Below are positions 19,294-26,791 of a DNA stretch of 46,558 nucleotides, in pieces. A program made the translations under genes and the position numbers. The stretch's first letter is position 1, and each line of letters opens with the position of its first letter. Source of the stretch: Novosphingobium naphthalenivorans NBRC 102051 (GTDB taxonomy: Bacteria > Pseudomonadota > Alphaproteobacteria > Sphingomonadales > Sphingomonadaceae). The notes under the pieces are model-generated. The model saw only the letters and a program-made list of their open reading frames with translations. It made no database searches and was not told the origin of the DNA. The stretch lies in the NCBI RefSeq assembly GCF_001590985.1, contig NZ_BCTX01000038.1:1-46558 (forward strand), written 5' to 3'.

Positions 19294-21843
19294 CTACCCT
19301 TCGATGCGTGAGAAATCCGCAACATTGTGCACTGCAGCACGGAACCGATCAAGCAATGCGAGACGTGACGTTCTCTTGCCGGGATCGGAATCGTTCACCG
19401 TGACCTCTTCAAAAAACGCGTCGATCGGCTGCCGGAGCGAAGCCAGCGCGGCCATGGCACCGGCGAAATCTTCCTTCGCCACGGCACCGGCCGCCTGCGG
19501 TGCGGCGCTGTCGAGGGCATCGATAAGCGCCTTTTCCGCCGGTTCGGGCGTGTAGGAAAGCGTTTTCTGCGCCGCGATCTCGGCAGCGTAGATACCGCGC
19601 ATGTCGGGATCGTCGACGTTTTCGAGCGGGTCTTCGTCCCCAGTGCGCTCGATCGCCGTGCCGTTGCTGGCGGGAGCGCCCTGCCAGTCTTCCTTCTTGA
19701 GGATATTCGCCGCGCGCTTGTAGCCCGCGAGCAGGTTCGCGCCGTCCTCAGTCGCGACGAAAGCCTGCAGCGCATGGACGCGGGCAAGCAGGCGGACGAG
19801 GTCGTCCTCGCCGCCAAGCGCGAAGACCGCGTCGATCAGGTCGTGGCGGACGCCGGCTTCCTTTTGCTGGACCTTGAGGCGGTCGGCAAAGAAGTCGAGA
19901 ACAAAGCCAACATAGGATTGAAACGCGCCCAGCGCCAAGCGTTCAAAGCCTTCACTATCAGCAATTTCATCCCTGATATTGTTCAGCTCTCGAATACGAG
20001 AAAAGTCTGGCGCGTCTGTCTTGTAGGCATCTAGCGCCATATCTCGGAAAGTCCGATCCATCTCCGCAATTCGTGATGCGATTAGCGGTGAACCGGCCTC
20101 CATAACGGCAGGAAGGAGCCTTGCGCGGATTCCTAAAGTTGTAACTGTGGTTAAGATCGCGATTGCAGCGCGTCGCAGGGCAAACGGATCCCGTGAACCA
20201 CTTGGCCTTTCTTGGATAAAGAAGAAACCAACCAGCGTATCCAGCTTATCCGCCAGCGACACCGCCACCGTCACCGGCGCAGTCGGCACCTCGTCGCCTT
20301 GCCCGACCGGCTTGTAGTGATCGCGGATGGCATCGGCCACGGCATCGGGCAGGCCCTCGGCGCGGGCGTAGTAGCCGCCCATGAGGCCTTGCAGTTCGGG
20401 GAACTCGCCGACCATCTCGGTTACGAGATCGGCCTTGCACAAGCGCGCCGCGAGTTCGGCCTGATCGGCCAGTTCTTCCTTCGTCGCCCCCGCGAAGGCG
20501 GGGGCCCCGCTTGTTGCGGCGGTACTAGAAGAAGAAGCGGGATCCCCGCTTTCGCGGGGATGACGGGGAGTGGTGGCTTCCCGAGTAGGATTCGAACCTA
20601 CGATTCCTTCTTCCACCAGCCAGCGCGCCAGCTTGGCCACGCGCTCGACCTTGTCGGCGACCGTGCCCAGCTTTTCGTGGAAGGTGATGCGGCCCAGCTT
20701 TTCGGCGTGGACCGAAAGCGGCGTCTTCTTGTCCTGCTCCCAGAAGAAGCGTGCGTCGGAGAGGCGCGCGGCGAGCACCTTGCGGTTGCCCGCGACAATC
20801 GCCTCGCCGCCATCGGTCGCGTCGATATTGGCAGTGCAGACGAAGGCATTGGCCAGCTTGGGTTCCTCCCCGAGCTTGCTCGGGGAGGTGGCAGCCGCGC
20901 CAGCGGCTGACGGAGGGGCCGTGTCGCCTTCCCCCTCCACCACCGCTTCGCGGCGGTCCCCCTCCCCGAGCGAGCTCGGGGAGGAATGGCACACGAAATA
21001 CTTCTGGTTCACGCGCGCGGTGAGCTGGATCACTTCGGGCGGCACTTCGAGGAAAGCCTCGTCGAAGCGGCCGAGCAGCGGCACCGGCCATTCGGTCAGG
21101 CCCGCGTTCTCGATCACCAGACCTTCGTCCTCGACCAGCGTGAGCCCGGCGGCAGCCGCAGCTTCGCGCGCCTTTTCGCGCACGATGTCCTGACGCTCCT
21201 CGTGGTTCACCAGAACGTGGCAGGCGCGCAGCTTGTCGGCATAATCGTGGGCCGATCCGATGGTGATTTCATCGGGATGGTGGAAGCGGTGGCCCTTGGT
21301 GACATAGCCCGAGGCAATGCTGCCCACTTCGCATTCGACCAGATCCTCGCCCAAAATGGCGACGATGCCTGAAAGCGGGCGCACCCAGCGCAGCGATTCC
21401 GTGCTGATCGAGGCCTTGCCCCAGCGCTGCGACTTCGGCCAGGGGAACGCGCGCACGATGGCGGGGATCGCCTCGGCCAGAACGTCTTTCACCGCCCGGC
21501 CCGGCTTTTCGACGACCGCGAAGTACGTCTCCTTGCCCTTGAGGTCGCGGACTTCGAGCTGGTCCCTGGTCAGCCCCGTCTTGCGCAGGAAGCCTTCGAG
21601 CGCTTGCTCGGGCGCGCTGGTGGCAGGTCCCTTGGTTTCCTCGCTGACGGCTTCGGTGGTTTCCGGCAAGCCGCTGGCGATCAGCGCGAGACGGCGCGGG
21701 GTCGACCACACGGTGATGGCGCCCGGCACAACGCCCGCGGCTTCCATTTCCTTGCGGAACAGCTTTTCCAGATCGGCACGCGCGCCCGCCTGCATACGGG
21801 CGGGAATTTCCTCGGAGCGCAGTTCGAGAAGGAAGTCGGTCAT
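19294..21843 (-). CDS. glyS: Glycyl-tRNA synthetase beta subunit, with in-frame repeat insertions
   Basis: The beta subunit of the alpha2beta2-type glycyl-tRNA synthetase. It starts [17 protein letters not shown] at 21843, where ATG overlaps the glyQ stop (ATGA). Core signatures are intact: PTRRLAL-type block ([10 protein letters not shown]), [58 protein letters not shown] and a C-terminal anticodon-binding-like region. At 849 residues it is longer than the roughly 690-750 usual for the family. The excess is two low-complexity inserts: one encoded by a palindromic element at 20865-20984 (about 40 residues), one at about 20482-20603 including a tRNA-like fragment. Both keep the frame open. A patch at about 19921-20220 is only about 52% GC by my count. 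Confidence 0.95.
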   Translation of the reverse strand: MTDFLLELRSEEIPARMQAGARADLEKLFRKEMEAAGVVPGAITVWSTPRRLALIASGLPETTEAVSEETKGPATSAPEQALEGFLRKTGLTRDQLEVRDLKGKETYFAVVEKPGRAVKDVLAEAIPAIVRAFPWPKSQRWGKASISTESLRWVRPLSGIVAILGEDLVECEVGSIASGYVTKGHRFHHPDEITIGSAHDYADKLRACHVLVNHEERQDIVREKAREAAAAAGLTLVEDEGLVIENAGLTEWPVPLLGRFDEAFLEVPPEVIQLTARVNQKYFVCHSSPSSLGEGDRREAVVEGEGDTAPPSAAGAAATSPSKLGEEPKLANAFVCTANIDATDGGEAIVAGNRKVLAARLSDARFFWEQDKKTPLSVHAEKLGRITFHEKLGTVADKVERVAKLARWLVEEGIVGSNPTREATTPRHPRESGDPASSSSTAATSGAPAFAGATKEELADQAELAARLCKADLVTEMVGEFPELQGLMGGYYARAEGLPDAVADAIRDHYKPVGQGDEVPTAPVTVAVSLADKLDTLVGFFFIQERPSGSRDPFALRRAAIAILTTVTTLGIRARLLPAVMEAGSPLIASRIAEMDRTFRDMALDAYKTDAPDFSRIRELNNIRDEIADSEGFERLALGAFQSYVGFVLDFFADRLKVQQKEAGVRHDLIDAVFALGGEDDLVRLLARVHALQAFVATEDGANLLAGYKRAANILKKEDWQGAPASNGTAIERTGDEDPLENVDDPDMRGIYAAEIAAQKTLSYTPEPAEKALIDALDSAAPQAAGAVAKEDFAGAMAALASLRQPIDAFFEEVTVNDSDPGKRTSRLALLDRFRAAVHNVADFSRIEG
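20482..20566. repeat. Double-hairpin repeat inserted in glyS
   Basis: Two palindromes, CCCCCGC/GCGGGGG (20487-20504) and ATCCCCGC/GCGGGGAT (20542-20561), flank a short variable middle. In the glyS frame the ends translate as RHPRESGDP and APAFAGAT, the tell-tale peptides of a short repeat widespread in proteobacterial intergenic DNA. Here it is inside a coding gene and open in frame. Confidence 0.85.
20571..20603 (-). other. tRNA 3'-end fragment (tRNA-Asn-like) inside glyS
   Basis: On the glyS strand: T-stem GTAGG, loop TTCGAAT, T-stem CCTAC, then TCGGGAA, G and CCA, followed by a second CCA. This is the exact layout of a tRNA T-arm, acceptor 3' strand, discriminator G and CCA end. The preceding TCG and the T-arm match what I recall of alphaproteobacterial tRNA-Asn. 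There is no 5' half, so it is not a functional tRNA. It translates as VGSNPTREA within GlyS. Confidence 0.75.
20865..20984. repeat. 120-bp palindromic element inserted in glyS
   Basis: Both ends are near-identical hairpins, CCTCCCCGAGC/GCTCGGGGAGG (20865-20888 and 20961-20984, 11-bp stems, 2-base loops). Between them is a further hairpin CAGCCGC/GCGGCTG. Length 120 is a multiple of three and the frame stays open, adding about 40 residues (SSPSSLGEG...SPSKLGEEP) between KYFVC and KLANAFVC of GlyS. Confidence 0.85.
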
Positions 21844-22757
21844 ACGGTCCACCCCGGGAACTTGGCTTCCCACTGTTCCTTGTTCTTTTCGATCCAGGCC
21901 TGGCACGATCCCTTGGCGAGATCGCGCACCCGGCCGATATAGCTGGCGCGTTCCTGCACCGAGATCACACCGCGCGCCTGCAGCAGGTTGAAGAGGTGCG
22001 AAGCCTCGATCGCCTGATCGTAGGCCGCGAGCGGAATTTCCGCCTCGATGCAGCGCATACACTCGGCCTCGGCCGCCTTGAAGCCGGCGAAGAGCGAGTC
22101 CGTGTCGGCAATCTCGAAATTGTACTTCGACTGCTGCTGCTCGTTGGCGAGGAACACGTCGCCGTAGCTCACGCCTTCGTTGTTGAAGCGCAGGTCATAG
22201 ACCCAGTCGACGCCCTGGATGTACATCGCGAGGCGTTCGAGGCCATACGTCAGCTCGCCCGCCACCGGCTTGCAGTCGAACCCGCCGATCTGCTGGAAAT
22301 AGGTGAACTGCGTCACTTCCATGCCGTCGCACCAGACTTCCCAGCCCAGCCCCCAGGCGCCGAGCGTCGGGCTTTCCCAGTCGTCCTCGACGAAGCGGAT
22401 GTCGTGCGCCAGCGGATCGATGCCGATCGCGGCGAGGCTCTGGAGATAGAGTTCCTGCAGGTTTTCCGGGTTCGGCTTCAGGATCACCTGATACTGGTAA
22501 TAGTGCTGCAGCCGGTTCGGGTTCTCGCCATAGCGGCCGTCGGTCGGGCGGCGCGAGGGCTGGACATAGGCGGCTTTCCAGGGCTCCGGCCCCAGCGCAC
22601 GCAAGGTGGTGGACGGGTGAAACGTGCCCGCGCCCATGCGCATGTCGTAAGGCTGGAGGATCAGACATCCTTGCGCGCTCCAGAAATTATGGAGCGTCAG
22701 GATCATGTCCTGGAAACTGAGCGGCTGACTGTCGGCCTTTGGGGCTGCGGTTGGCAT
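21840..22757 (-). CDS. glyQ: Glycyl-tRNA synthetase alpha subunit
   Basis: A 305-residue class II synthetase catalytic subunit. The family signatures are intact: [62 protein letters not shown] (motif 2 region), and [22 protein letters not shown] and [15 protein letters not shown] (motif 3 region). ATG 22757 ([10 protein letters not shown]) is chosen over a start at 22811, which would add an unconserved 18-residue leader. It is first in glyQ-glyS, and probably ppdK follows. It diverges from the TraB gene across about 120 bp. Confidence 0.97.
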   Translation of the reverse strand: MPTAAPKADSQPLSFQDMILTLHNFWSAQGCLILQPYDMRMGAGTFHPSTTLRALGPEPWKAAYVQPSRRPTDGRYGENPNRLQHYYQYQVILKPNPENLQELYLQSLAAIGIDPLAHDIRFVEDDWESPTLGAWGLGWEVWCDGMEVTQFTYFQQIGGFDCKPVAGELTYGLERLAMYIQGVDWVYDLRFNNEGVSYGDVFLANEQQQSKYNFEIADTDSLFAGFKAAEAECMRCIEAEIPLAAYDQAIEASHLFNLLQARGVISVQERASYIGRVRDLAKGSCQAWIEKNKEQWEAKFPGWTV

Positions 22758-22878
22758 GGAATTTCCGTAGAGGTCTTGGTTGCGCGGCCTTTGGCGGATC
22801 GGGCCGTTCAAATCAACCGCGCAGCGTGGGTTTGACGATGTCTGCTTGCATTAAGCTTGCGTTTGGCCTTTGTCCCGC

Positions 22879-23808
22879 ATGGCTATGTCCATGACCACGA
22901 TGAAGACTCTGCTGCGCGGTGCCGCCTGTGCACTTGCCCTGTTCTCCACTCTCCCCGCGATCGCGGACGATGCCGTGCCCGCGGCCCCGGCCGTGGAATC
23001 GGCGGCGCCCGCCAGCCCGGCGCTTTGGAAAGTGGCCGACGACGACACCACCATCTGGCTGTTCGGCACGATCCACATCCTGCCCCAGAATGTCGCCTGG
23101 TATGCCGGGCCGATCGCCAAGGCCTTCGATGCATCGAGCGAACTCGTTACCGAAATCCCCATCGACAAGGCGCAGGATTCGCAGGCGGCCATCATGCAGA
23201 AAAGCCTGCGCGAAGACGGCAAGGCCCTGCGCGATACGCTCGATGACAAGGAGCGCACGGCATACGATGCAGGGATGACTTCGATCGGCCTGCCGCCACA
23301 GGCCTTCGACAAGAACGACGCCTGGTTCGCTGCCCTGATGCTCACGCTGATCCCGCTCAAGGTGTCGGGCTACAATCTGGAAAGCGGTGTCGACACCCAG
23401 ATCGGCGCCATGGCCAAGGCGCGCCAGATGGAGAATACGGCGCTGGAAACCCCGGAATACCAGATCTCGCTGTTCGACGACCTGCCGCAGGCCACCCAGC
23501 GCCGATATCTCGATGAAGTTCTGGAGGCCCTGCCCACTGTCAAAACCGATATCGACGCCATGGTCACGGCATGGAAGGCCGGGAAGGCCGATGACCTGGC
23601 CCGCCTGCTCAATGCACAGGAAGACGATCCGGACTTGCGCAAGGTTCTGCTGACCAACCGCAATGCCCATTGGGCAAAGTGGATCGAGCAGCGCCTGAAA
23701 CAGCCGGGAACCGTGTTCATCGCCGTCGGCGCCGGGCATCTGGCGGGACAGGGCAGCGTGCAGGACCAACTGGCGCAGGACGGCATTGCGTCCGAACGGG
23801 TGCAGTAA
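22879..23808 (+). CDS. TraB/GumN family exported protein, first copy
   Basis: About 309 residues. A Sec signal (KTLLRGAACALALFSTLPAIA) precedes an Ala/Pro linker and a TraB/GumN domain with the two hallmark motifs, GTIHILP near the start and GAGHLAGQGSV near the end. The family is thought to be a metallo-fold possibly with protease or erythromycin-esterase-like activity, but bacterial function is unproven. Several in-frame ATGs (22879, 22885, 22891, 22900) compete and none has a clear ribosome site; 22900 gives the tidiest signal peptide. A paralogue starts 6 bp downstream, so the pair is one operon. Confidence 0.85.
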   Translation: MAMSMTTMKTLLRGAACALALFSTLPAIADDAVPAAPAVESAAPASPALWKVADDDTTIWLFGTIHILPQNVAWYAGPIAKAFDASSELVTEIPIDKAQDSQAAIMQKSLREDGKALRDTLDDKERTAYDAGMTSIGLPPQAFDKNDAWFAALMLTLIPLKVSGYNLESGVDTQIGAMAKARQMENTALETPEYQISLFDDLPQATQRRYLDEVLEALPTVKTDIDAMVTAWKAGKADDLARLLNAQEDDPDLRKVLLTNRNAHWAKWIEQRLKQPGTVFIAVGAGHLAGQGSVQDQLAQDGIASERVQ

Positions 23809-23814
23809 CCGGCC

Positions 23815-24666
23815 ATGCGCCCCTGGGTCCTTGTCCTCTCGGCCTTCGCACTGCTGGGCTGCGCGCCGCAGCCGCAGAAGGCCGATCCGGCGCTGTGGCG
23901 CATCGAAAGCCCCGATGGGCACGAAGGCTGGCTGTTCGGCACGATCCACAGCGCGCAGCGTCCGCTGGAATGGGAAACGGCAACCGTTCACGAAGCGTTG
24001 AACGATGCCGGCACGATCATGGTCGAAGTCGCCAACATTGCCGACGAAGCGGCGATCGGGGCCACTTTCGCGAAGCTGGCGAAAAGCGAAGGGCAACCGC
24101 CGCTTTCACAGCGCATCGCTCCTGCGGAGCGCCCTGCCCTTGCCGCCCTGCTCAAGCGCAACGGCTTTCACGACGGCGATTTCGCCGCGACCGACACCTG
24201 GGCCGCCGCGCTCATGATCGTGCGGCAGGACAAGGACGGAAGCGATCCGCGCTATGGCGTGGACCGCGCCGTCATTGCGCAGGCTGATGGCCGGCCGGTT
24301 GTCGAACTGGAAGGCGCGGCCAGGCAGCTCGGGATCTTCGATGCCCTGCCCGAAAAGGACCAGCGCGACCTGCTCAGTGTCGTGGTCCGGGAAGCGGACA
24401 AGCCGGACATGGACCTGCCCGCCGCCTGGCGCGAGGGCGACATGACCGCCATCGAAAAGGAAACGCGCACAGGCCTGCTGGCAGACCCCGAATTGCGCGC
24501 TGCCCTCTTCGTCGGGCGGAACCGGCGCTGGGCGGCCAGCATTGTCCAGGCGGTGCGCGCGGGCAGCAAGCCGTTCGTGGCCGTCGGCGCCGCGCATATG
24601 GCCGGACCGGACGGCCTGCCCGCCATGCTGGCAAGCCAGGGCTTCACCGTCACCCGGATCGAATAG
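23815..24666 (+). CDS. TraB/GumN family lipoprotein, second copy
   Basis: A 283-residue paralogue of the preceding gene. The signal ends in a lipobox (ALLGC, Cys16), so this copy should be lipid-anchored while its neighbour is not. It keeps LFGTIHSAQ and VAVGAAHMAGPDGL, the paired His-containing motifs. It begins 6 bp after the first copy's stop. The different anchoring suggests the two copies act in different places or as a pair across the periplasm; this is inference. Confidence 0.85.
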   Translation: MRPWVLVLSAFALLGCAPQPQKADPALWRIESPDGHEGWLFGTIHSAQRPLEWETATVHEALNDAGTIMVEVANIADEAAIGATFAKLAKSEGQPPLSQRIAPAERPALAALLKRNGFHDGDFAATDTWAAALMIVRQDKDGSDPRYGVDRAVIAQADGRPVVELEGAARQLGIFDALPEKDQRDLLSVVVREADKPDMDLPAAWREGDMTAIEKETRTGLLADPELRAALFVGRNRRWAASIVQAVRAGSKPFVAVGAAHMAGPDGLPAMLASQGFTVTRIE

Positions 24667-24818
24667 CGCCGCACCGCTCCGGACGCTTGCCTTTCCGGCC
24701 GTTTGCGCGTAAGGGCGCGCCCTCTCCGTCATGGTCATCCCTGGAGGCGTGACGGGCGGTGCCGGCCGAATTCGCGGTCTGGCGCCGAAATCTATCCAGT
24801 TTTCGAAAGGCAAGTCCC

Positions 24819-25436
24819 ATGAGCGATCAGCTTACCCTGCCGGCCGAGACGCGTGAACGGGCAGGCAAGGGAGCCTCCCGTGCCCTGCGTCGCGAAGGCC
24901 GCGTTCCCGCCGTCGTCTACGGTGCCAATGAAGAGCCCCTCGCCATCCACGTCGAGGAAAAGGAGCTGACCCGTCAGCTCATGACCGGTCACTTCTTCAA
25001 CTCCATCGTTGAAGTCGAAGTGAACGGCCAGAAGGTTCGCACCCTGCCGAAGGACGTTGCCTTCCACCCCGTCTCCGACCGTCCGCTCCACGCCGACTTC
25101 CTGCGTCTGGCCAAGGGCTCGACCGTGCACGTCAACGTGCCGGTGTCGTTCGCCAACGAAGAGCTTTCGCCGGGCCTGAAGCGCGGCGGCGTGCTCAACA
25201 TCGTGCGTCACGAGCTGGAACTGGTCTGCCCCGCGGACAAGATCCCCGACGATATCGTGATCGATGTCACCGGCTTCGACGTGGGCGAATCGATCCACTT
25301 CAGCCACGTGAAGCTTCCGGCGGGCGTCGAATCGGCGATCACCGACCGTGACTTCACCATCGCGACGATCGCGGCGCCCTCGGCTCTCAAGAGCTCGGAA
25401 GGCGACACGACCAAGACCGAAGGCGAAGAAGCCTAA
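24819..25436 (+). CDS. rplY: Ribosomal protein L25 (CTC/TL5 type)
   Basis: A 205-residue L25/general stress protein CTC. The N-terminal 5S rRNA-binding domain ([24 protein letters not shown]) is followed by the C-terminal beta domain of the long form ([46 protein letters not shown]). ATG 24819 is chosen because the upstream 20 residues are unconserved and GAAAGG precedes it. A strong terminator lies between it and pth; the rplY-pth-ychF neighbourhood is conserved in alphaproteobacteria. Confidence 0.97.
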   Translation: MSDQLTLPAETRERAGKGASRALRREGRVPAVVYGANEEPLAIHVEEKELTRQLMTGHFFNSIVEVEVNGQKVRTLPKDVAFHPVSDRPLHADFLRLAKGSTVHVNVPVSFANEELSPGLKRGGVLNIVRHELELVCPADKIPDDIVIDVTGFDVGESIHFSHVKLPAGVESAITDRDFTIATIAAPSALKSSEGDTTKTEGEEA

Positions 25437-25457
25437 TAAGCCATTCAGGCTTGAAAC

Positions 25458-25508
25458 GGCCCTTTCCGCCCCGGCATACCGGCGCGCGGAAAGGGCCTTT
25501 CTTTTTTC
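25458..25508 (+). terminator. Rho-independent terminator after rplY
   Basis: GGCCCTTTCCGC (25458-25469) pairs perfectly with GCGGAAAGGGCC (25486-25497), followed by TTTCTTTTTTC. A 12-bp stem with a 16-base loop, the best terminator in the window. It ends 19 bp before pth, so pth expression depends on read-through or a promoter within this short gap. Confidence 0.92.
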
Positions 25509-25526
25509 TACAGATACGGATTTGCC

Positions 25527-26096
25527 ATGCAGCTTTGGGTCGGCCTCGGAAACCCTGGTCCGCAATACGCGATGCACCGCCACAACGTGGGCTTCATGGC
25601 GGCGGACACGATCGCCGAAGTACATGGCTTCGGTCCGGTCCAGAAGAAATTCCAGGGCTGGCTGCAGGAAGGCCGCATCGGCAGCGAGAAGGTGCTCCTG
25701 CTCAAGCCCGCGACGTTCATGAACGAAAGCGGGCGTTCGGTGAGCGAAGCGATGCGCTTCTACAAGCTCGACCTTGCGGACCTCACGGTCTTTCACGACG
25801 AGCTCGACCTGCCTCCCTTCAAGGTGAAGGTAAAACAGGGCGGCGGCCACGCCGGTCACAACGGACTGCGCTCGATCGGCCAGCACCTCGGCGCGGAGTT
25901 TCGCCGGGTGCGGCTCGGCATCGGCCATCCCGGACACAAGGACAAGGTGACGGGCTACGTGCTGGGCAACTTCGCCAAGGCCGAAATGGATCCGCTCGCA
26001 GACATGCTGGGCGCCATAGCAGCCGAAGCGGACAGACTGGCGGCGGGCGACGATGCGCGTTTCATGAATGACGTCGCCTTGCGCCAGCAGGACTGA
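25527..26096 (+). CDS. pth: Peptidyl-tRNA hydrolase
   Basis: A 189-residue Pth that recycles peptidyl-tRNAs released from stalled ribosomes. All conserved blocks are present: VGLGNPGPQYAMHRHNVGF (Asn9 and catalytic His19), LLKPATFMNESG, FHDELDLP, and GGGHAGHNGLRSI. Length is typical. It lies 90 bp after rplY with a terminator between. Downstream is a lower-GC gap of about 210 bp leading into the PEP-CTERM gene. Confidence 0.97.
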   Translation: MQLWVGLGNPGPQYAMHRHNVGFMAADTIAEVHGFGPVQKKFQGWLQEGRIGSEKVLLLKPATFMNESGRSVSEAMRFYKLDLADLTVFHDELDLPPFKVKVKQGGGHAGHNGLRSIGQHLGAEFRRVRLGIGHPGHKDKVTGYVLGNFAKAEMDPLADMLGAIAAEADRLAAGDDARFMNDVALRQQD

Positions 26097-26140
26097 AATT
26101 GAATTAGTCCATCAGCGGCATATACCACTTATTCATCATA

Positions 26141-26189
26141 TCGAGTTACCTATCGTTAGGTATAACCAAGAGATGAAACTGTCGAGTTA
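26141..26189. promoter_or_regulatory. Repeats upstream of a sigma-54 promoter (candidate activator sites)
   Basis: TCGAGTTA occurs at 26141-26148 and again at 26182-26189. TACCTA/TAGGTA (26147-26162) forms a 6-bp inverted repeat with a TCGT centre. They lie 60-110 bp upstream of the sigma-54 promoter, the usual distance for enhancer-binding activators. PrsR is the plausible activator by family knowledge. Confidence 0.4.
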
Positions 26190-26250
26190 GCTTACAGGTG
26201 GTAACGGCTCCGACCTGCATTAATCATTGAGACCCCCGGAAAACCGCAAT

Positions 26251-26266
26251 TGGCACACCCTTTGCT
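26251..26266 (+). promoter_or_regulatory. Sigma-54 (-24/-12) promoter of the PEP-CTERM gene
   Basis: TGGCACACCCTTTGCT matches the consensus TGGCACGnnnnTTGCW at every defined position except one (A for G). The GG and GC are exactly spaced. Predicted transcription starts near 26277, leaving about a 30-base leader with AGAGGGG before ATG 26307. Established knowledge: PEP-CTERM genes are often driven by RpoN with the PrsK/PrsR two-component system. Confidence 0.75.
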
Positions 26267-26306
26267 GAAGATGGCAGCAACCAATTCTGAAAGAGGGGTA
26301 ATAGAC

Positions 26307-26666
26307 ATGATCCGCAAAACGCTTTTCGCGATCGCGCTGGCCGGCGGCTCCACGCTCGCGATCAGCTCGCCGGCTTTCGCCTGGGGAAGCTGGGGCGGCC
26401 ACACGCACTATTGCAACTGTGGCGACTCGACTGGCTCGTCGCTGTGCGGCACCACCAGCTCGGGTGGCACCACGACCACCTCGGGTGGCACGACCACGAC
26501 TTCCGGGGGCACGACCACCACGTCGGGCGGCACCACGACGACTTCGGGTGGCACCACCACCACGTCCTCGGGCGGCACGGCCGTTCCCGAACCGGGTATG
26601 CTCGGCATTATGGGCATGGGCCTGCTCGGCCTGGGTTATGCCCGCCGCCGCAAGGCACGCCGCTGA
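26307..26666 (+). CDS. Small PEP-CTERM sorting-signal protein with SGGTTTT repeats
   Basis: A 119-residue exported protein. N-terminal signal (ends SSPAFA), a short Cys/His/Trp-rich segment (WGSWGGHTHYCNCG), about five tandem SGGTTTT heptads (residues about 52-90), and a C-terminal sorting signal: VPEPGMLGIMGMGLLGLGYA followed by RRRKARR. The exosortase (EpsH/XrtA) family recognises this tail, so the protein should be processed in the inner membrane and released or displayed with exopolysaccharide. The Thr-rich repeat could be O-glycosylated, which is inference. No exosortase is in the window. Start ATG 26307 has AGAGGGG upstream; an in-frame frame from 26250 lies within the promoter. Confidence 0.9.
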   Translation: MIRKTLFAIALAGGSTLAISSPAFAWGSWGGHTHYCNCGDSTGSSLCGTTSSGGTTTTSGGTTTTSGGTTTTSGGTTTTSGGTTTTSSGGTAVPEPGMLGIMGMGLLGLGYARRRKARR

Positions 26667-26759
26667 TCCAGCGCTTCCCGGTCAGCCCCACGCGCCCATC
26701 GCGGGACTGACCTCAAGGGAATTTTCCGGACCCGCCGCTCCCGTCGGGTCCGGGCATCG

Positions 26760-26791
26760 AAGCCGCTGCCGGTTTCAGCCGGCGGCGGCTT
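26760..26791. terminator. Convergent hairpin between PEP-CTERM and TPR genes
   Basis: AAGCCGCTGCCGG (26760-26772), loop TTTCAG, CCGGCGGCGGCTT (26779-26791): 13 pairs with one G-T wobble. The TPR gene's stop codon lies partly in the loop. It sits about 95 bp after the PEP-CTERM stop. The T-run is short, so efficiency is uncertain. Confidence 0.6.

Noticed and set aside
20571..20603. A functional tRNA gene
   Set aside because: Only the T-arm, acceptor 3' strand and CCA are present; there is no D-arm, anticodon arm or 5' acceptor strand.
21844..22062. Longer N-terminus for GlyS
   Set aside because: It overlaps the end of glyQ in another frame, and [14 protein letters not shown] is the conserved family start with ATGA coupling.
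22813..24096. 427-codon minus-strand frame opposite the TraB genes
   Set aside because: Antisense to two coherent paralogues with signal peptides; no motifs.
26454..26576. A CRISPR-like array at the 21-bp repeats
   Set aside because: The repeats are contiguous coding heptads with no spacers; no CRISPR array or cas gene was seen anywhere in the window.
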